A stretch of 12,904 nt of DNA, taken from the NCBI GenBank assembly GCA_036377055.1, contig DASUZD010000053.1, positions 1-12,904 of the forward strand, given 5' to 3'. This DNA is from DASUZD01 sp036377055 (GTDB lineage: Bacteria > Actinomycetota > Thermoleophilia > Gaiellales > Gaiellaceae). This document shows, piece after piece, positions 12,280 to 12,904 of the stretch. A program made the translations under genes and the position numbers. How positions within the stretch are numbered: the stretch's first letter is position 1; each line of letters opens with the position of its first letter. The notes beneath the pieces were generated by a model that ran no database searches, had not been told where the DNA came from, and was given only the letters and a program-made list of their open reading frames with translations.

Positions 12280-12904
12280 GGGTGCTCGTCACCGGCCATC
12301 ACGGCTACATCGGCTCGGTCGTAGCGCCGCAGCTCGCGGAGGCGGGGCACGACGTCCTCGGGCTGGACGCGTTCCTCTATCGCGGGTGCGACTTCGGCGG
12401 CGACGGCGCTCGCGTGGAGGAGCGGGTCGGCGACGTCCGCGACGTGCAGCCGGCCGACCTCGCCGGCCTCGACGCCGTCGTCCACTTCGCCGCGCTCTCG
12501 AACGACCCGCTCGGCGACCTCAACCCGGAGTGGACGTACGACGTCAACCTCGAGGGGACGATCCACCTCGCGCGCGCGGCGAAGGAGGCCGGCGTGCCGC
12601 GGTTCGTCTTCGCCTCCTCGTGCAGCATGTACGGCGCCTCGAGCCGCGACGACGTGCTCGACGAGGACGCGCCGCTCCGGCCGCTGACCGCCTACGCGGA
12701 GTCGAAGGTGCGCGCCGAGGAGCAGCTGTCGGCGCTCGCCGACTCCGGCTTTTCGCCGGTGTCGCTCCGGAACGCGACTGCGTACGGCGTCTCGCCGCGC
12801 CTGCGGCTCGACGTCGTCCTGAACAACCTCGTCGGCTGGGCGTTCACGACCGGCCGCATCCGGCTCCTCTCCGACGGCAGCTCGTGGCGGCCGATCGTCC
12901 ACGT
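12276..12904 (+). CDS. NAD-dependent epimerase/dehydratase (extended SDR), 5' part
   Basis: The first 209 residues of a nucleotide-sugar epimerase or dehydratase; the gene runs off the right edge with no stop. The Rossmann motif TGHHGYIGS (6-14) binds NAD(P), with Asp31 after the second strand favouring NAD. VVHFAALSNDPLGDLNPE (68-85), the catalytic SSCSMYG region (114-120) and YAESK with Tyr140 and Lys144 follow in the normal order. The NATAYGVSPRLRLD segment (167-179) is the usual substrate-side loop. It does not begin like CDP-glucose 4,6-dehydratase (RfbG), so it is more likely an epimerase, reductase or a different dehydratase acting on a CDP-sugar. It is the fifth gene of the operon, with its start inside the previous stop. 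Missing: about one third, including the C-terminal substrate domain. Confidence 0.88.
   Translation, partial: MRVLVTGHHGYIGSVVAPQLAEAGHDVLGLDAFLYRGCDFGGDGARVEERVGDVRDVQPADLAGLDAVVHFAALSNDPLGDLNPEWTYDVNLEGTIHLARAAKEAGVPRFVFASSCSMYGASSRDDVLDEDAPLRPLTAYAESKVRAEEQLSALADSGFSPVSLRNATAYGVSPRLRLDVVLNNLVGWAFTTGRIRLLSDGSSWRPIVH

Noticed and set aside
1..12904. tRNA, rRNA, CRISPR arrays, attachment sites and phage or plasmid genes
   Set aside because: I found no cloverleaf-like segments, regularly spaced short repeats, integrase or replication genes on either strand.

Overview
The window is GC-rich, gene-dense DNA with a strong preference for G or C at third codon positions. It looks like an actinomycete-type genome, possibly from the deep-branching class Thermoleophilia; that placement is inference. 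The main clue is a DUF2469-like protein at 343-708, a family known mainly from Actinomycetota. Putative leaderless starts (a TANNNT -10 box a few bases before ATG) fit the same view. I see no tRNA, rRNA, CRISPR array, transposase or phage gene, and no gene-free stretch longer than about 65 bases.

Region 1 (1-1476, plus strand) is cofactor housekeeping: the 3' end of folK (folate pathway), a DUF2469-family protein and coaX (type III pantothenate kinase, CoA pathway). Region 2 (1531-3994, plus) encodes a polytopic GT-C-like membrane protein and a single-pass protein with a fibronectin-III-like extracytoplasmic domain. Region 3 (4058-7420, plus) is one large secreted, mosaic PQQ-type sugar dehydrogenase. 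A 157-residue beta-sandwich module occurs twice in it: once inserted in the beta-propeller between Gly/Ser linkers, and once at the C-terminus. The gene has a recognisable promoter (TTGATC, 17 bp, TACAAC). Region 4 (7417-8217, minus) is a classical short-chain dehydrogenase that converges on the sugar dehydrogenase, so the two stop codons share one CTAG.

Region 5 (8272 to the right edge, plus) is the most interesting part. It is a tightly coupled operon of at least five genes: a zinc-binding NDP-sugar C-methyltransferase-like enzyme, a glucose-1-phosphate cytidylyltransferase (rfbF type), a PIG-L/LmbE deacetylase, a DUF4910/DUF2172 M28-like metallohydrolase with a C-terminal winged helix, and an NAD-dependent epimerase/dehydratase cut by the window edge. 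All four junctions overlap (GTGA, TGATG, a 28-base overlap, ATGA). Together they suggest synthesis of an unusual CDP-activated, possibly C-methyl-branched and de-N-acylated sugar for an envelope glycan or glycosylated metabolite. The canonical CDP-glucose 4,6-dehydratase is not in view, so the exact sugar cannot be read from this window.
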